Part shown: piece after piece, positions 4,751-5,122 of the stretch | How the letters are laid out: each line of letters starts with the position of its first letter | Numbering within the stretch: position 1 is the stretch's first letter | NCBI GenBank assembly: GCA_944326495.1 | Contig: CALVEE010000109.1 | Location: 1-5,122, forward strand | Reading direction: 5' to 3' | Origin: Candidatus Gastranaerophilales bacterium | GTDB lineage: Bacteria; Cyanobacteriota; Vampirovibrionia; Gastranaerophilales; Gastranaerophilaceae | DNA: 5,122 nt | Program-made: the position numbers and the translations under genes | The notes under the pieces: model-generated | Told to the model about the DNA's origin: nothing | What the model saw: the letters and a program-made list of their open reading frames with translations, nothing else | Database searches by the model: none

Positions 4751-5122
4751 ATGATAGAAATGAAAGTAATGGGTATAGCGCTTGATGTAAGGACAAATTC
4801 GCCGATAGTAGTTCTTCACGATTTGGATAACAGAAAGGCTCTGCCAATATGGATAGGCTCTGCTGAAGCCAGTGCTATTATAAGATGTATAGAAGGGCTT
4901 GTTGTTGCAAGACCGATGACACACGATTTGATTACTAATATTATAGAAAAAACGGGCTATACTCTGAATAAGATAGAAATTAATGATGTTGAAAAAGAAA
5001 CATATTACGCAACTCTATTTCTGGAAAAAGACGGTGAAACTCTTGAAATTGATGCGCGCCCGTCAGATGCTATTGCTGTTGCAATGAGGGCTGAGGCGCC
5101 GATTTATGTAACGGCAAACGTA
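4751..5122 (+). CDS. Bifunctional nuclease family protein (DUF151), cut by the window end
   Basis: Open for 124 codons up to the last base with no stop, so the C-terminus lies outside the window; family members are commonly about 140-170 residues. The translation begins MIEMKVMGIALD and contains the conserved PIVVL strand, the LPIWIG.AEA segment (residues about 31-41), RPMTHDL (54-60) and EIDARPSDAIAVAMR (about 99-113) followed by APIYV. These are hallmarks of the DUF151/BFN fold, whose plant members have RNase and DNase activity; the bacterial role is less settled. The start at 4751 is preferred over 4745 because of the GAGG spacing. The gene is divergent from nadK, apparently sharing the symmetric promoter, and has an unusual structured leader. 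The reading frame is intact throughout the visible part. Confidence 0.9.
   Translation, partial: MIEMKVMGIALDVRTNSPIVVLHDLDNRKALPIWIGSAEASAIIRCIEGLVVARPMTHDLITNIIEKTGYTLNKIEINDVEKETYYATLFLEKDGETLEIDARPSDAIAVAMRAEAPIYVTANV

Noticed and set aside
4733..4924. 63-codon - strand frame over the start of the nuclease gene
   Set aside because: It is antisense to the conserved DUF151 coding sequence, and its Tyr/His-rich product looks like a shadow.
1..5122. CRISPR array, tRNA, rRNA, insertion sequence or prophage
   Set aside because: No regularly spaced repeats, clover-leaf sequences, transposase or integrase motifs are visible on either strand.

Overview
The window is AT-rich bacterial DNA with tightly packed genes and standard codons. 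A TolC-type outer-membrane channel shows that the host has two membranes. The last gene encodes a DUF151 bifunctional nuclease whose start (MIEMKV.GIALD) resembles cyanobacterial and related proteins. Together with the AT-rich, compact layout, this makes a non-photosynthetic cyanobacterial relative (Vampirovibrionia/Melainabacteria, for example gut Gastranaerophilales) my best guess. That is inference from memory of protein style; no taxonomic marker is present.

Layout, left to right. (1) 20-544, + strand: an unrecognised 174-residue protein with one membrane segment and a Lys/Glu/Ala-rich coiled-coil tail. It converges on the next operon across a perfect GC-rich hairpin (571-602) that can serve as a two-way terminator. 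(2) 608-3324, - strand: a two-gene operon read from right to left, a TolC-like outer-membrane factor followed, with a 4-base ATGA overlap, by a MacA-like periplasmic adaptor. No MacB ATPase or other inner-membrane pump follows. (3) 3325-3437: a divergent promoter region. (4) 3438-3848, + strand: a bacteriohemerythrin with six of the seven usual di-iron ligands; the first His of the HxxxH pair is Gln. (5) 3856-4638, - strand: a compact NAD kinase, ending 7 bases from the hemerythrin stop. (6) 4639-4750: a short but complex control region. Two perfect extended -10 boxes (TGATATAAT) face away from each other as an inverted repeat. A GC-rich palindromic element follows, which also fits the G-quadruplex pattern. 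It lies in the predicted leader of (7) the bifunctional nuclease gene, 4751 to the window edge.

The channel and adaptor would form the outer-membrane and periplasmic parts of a tripartite exporter, with the pump encoded elsewhere. NAD kinase and the nuclease are housekeeping or stress genes that probably share the bidirectional promoter. Most worth checking are the nuclease leader (G-quadruplex/hairpin next to the ribosome-binding site), the twin promoter, the altered hemerythrin metal site, and the apparently leaderless starts of nadK and the tolC-like gene. I see no phage, transposase, CRISPR, tRNA or rRNA sequence.
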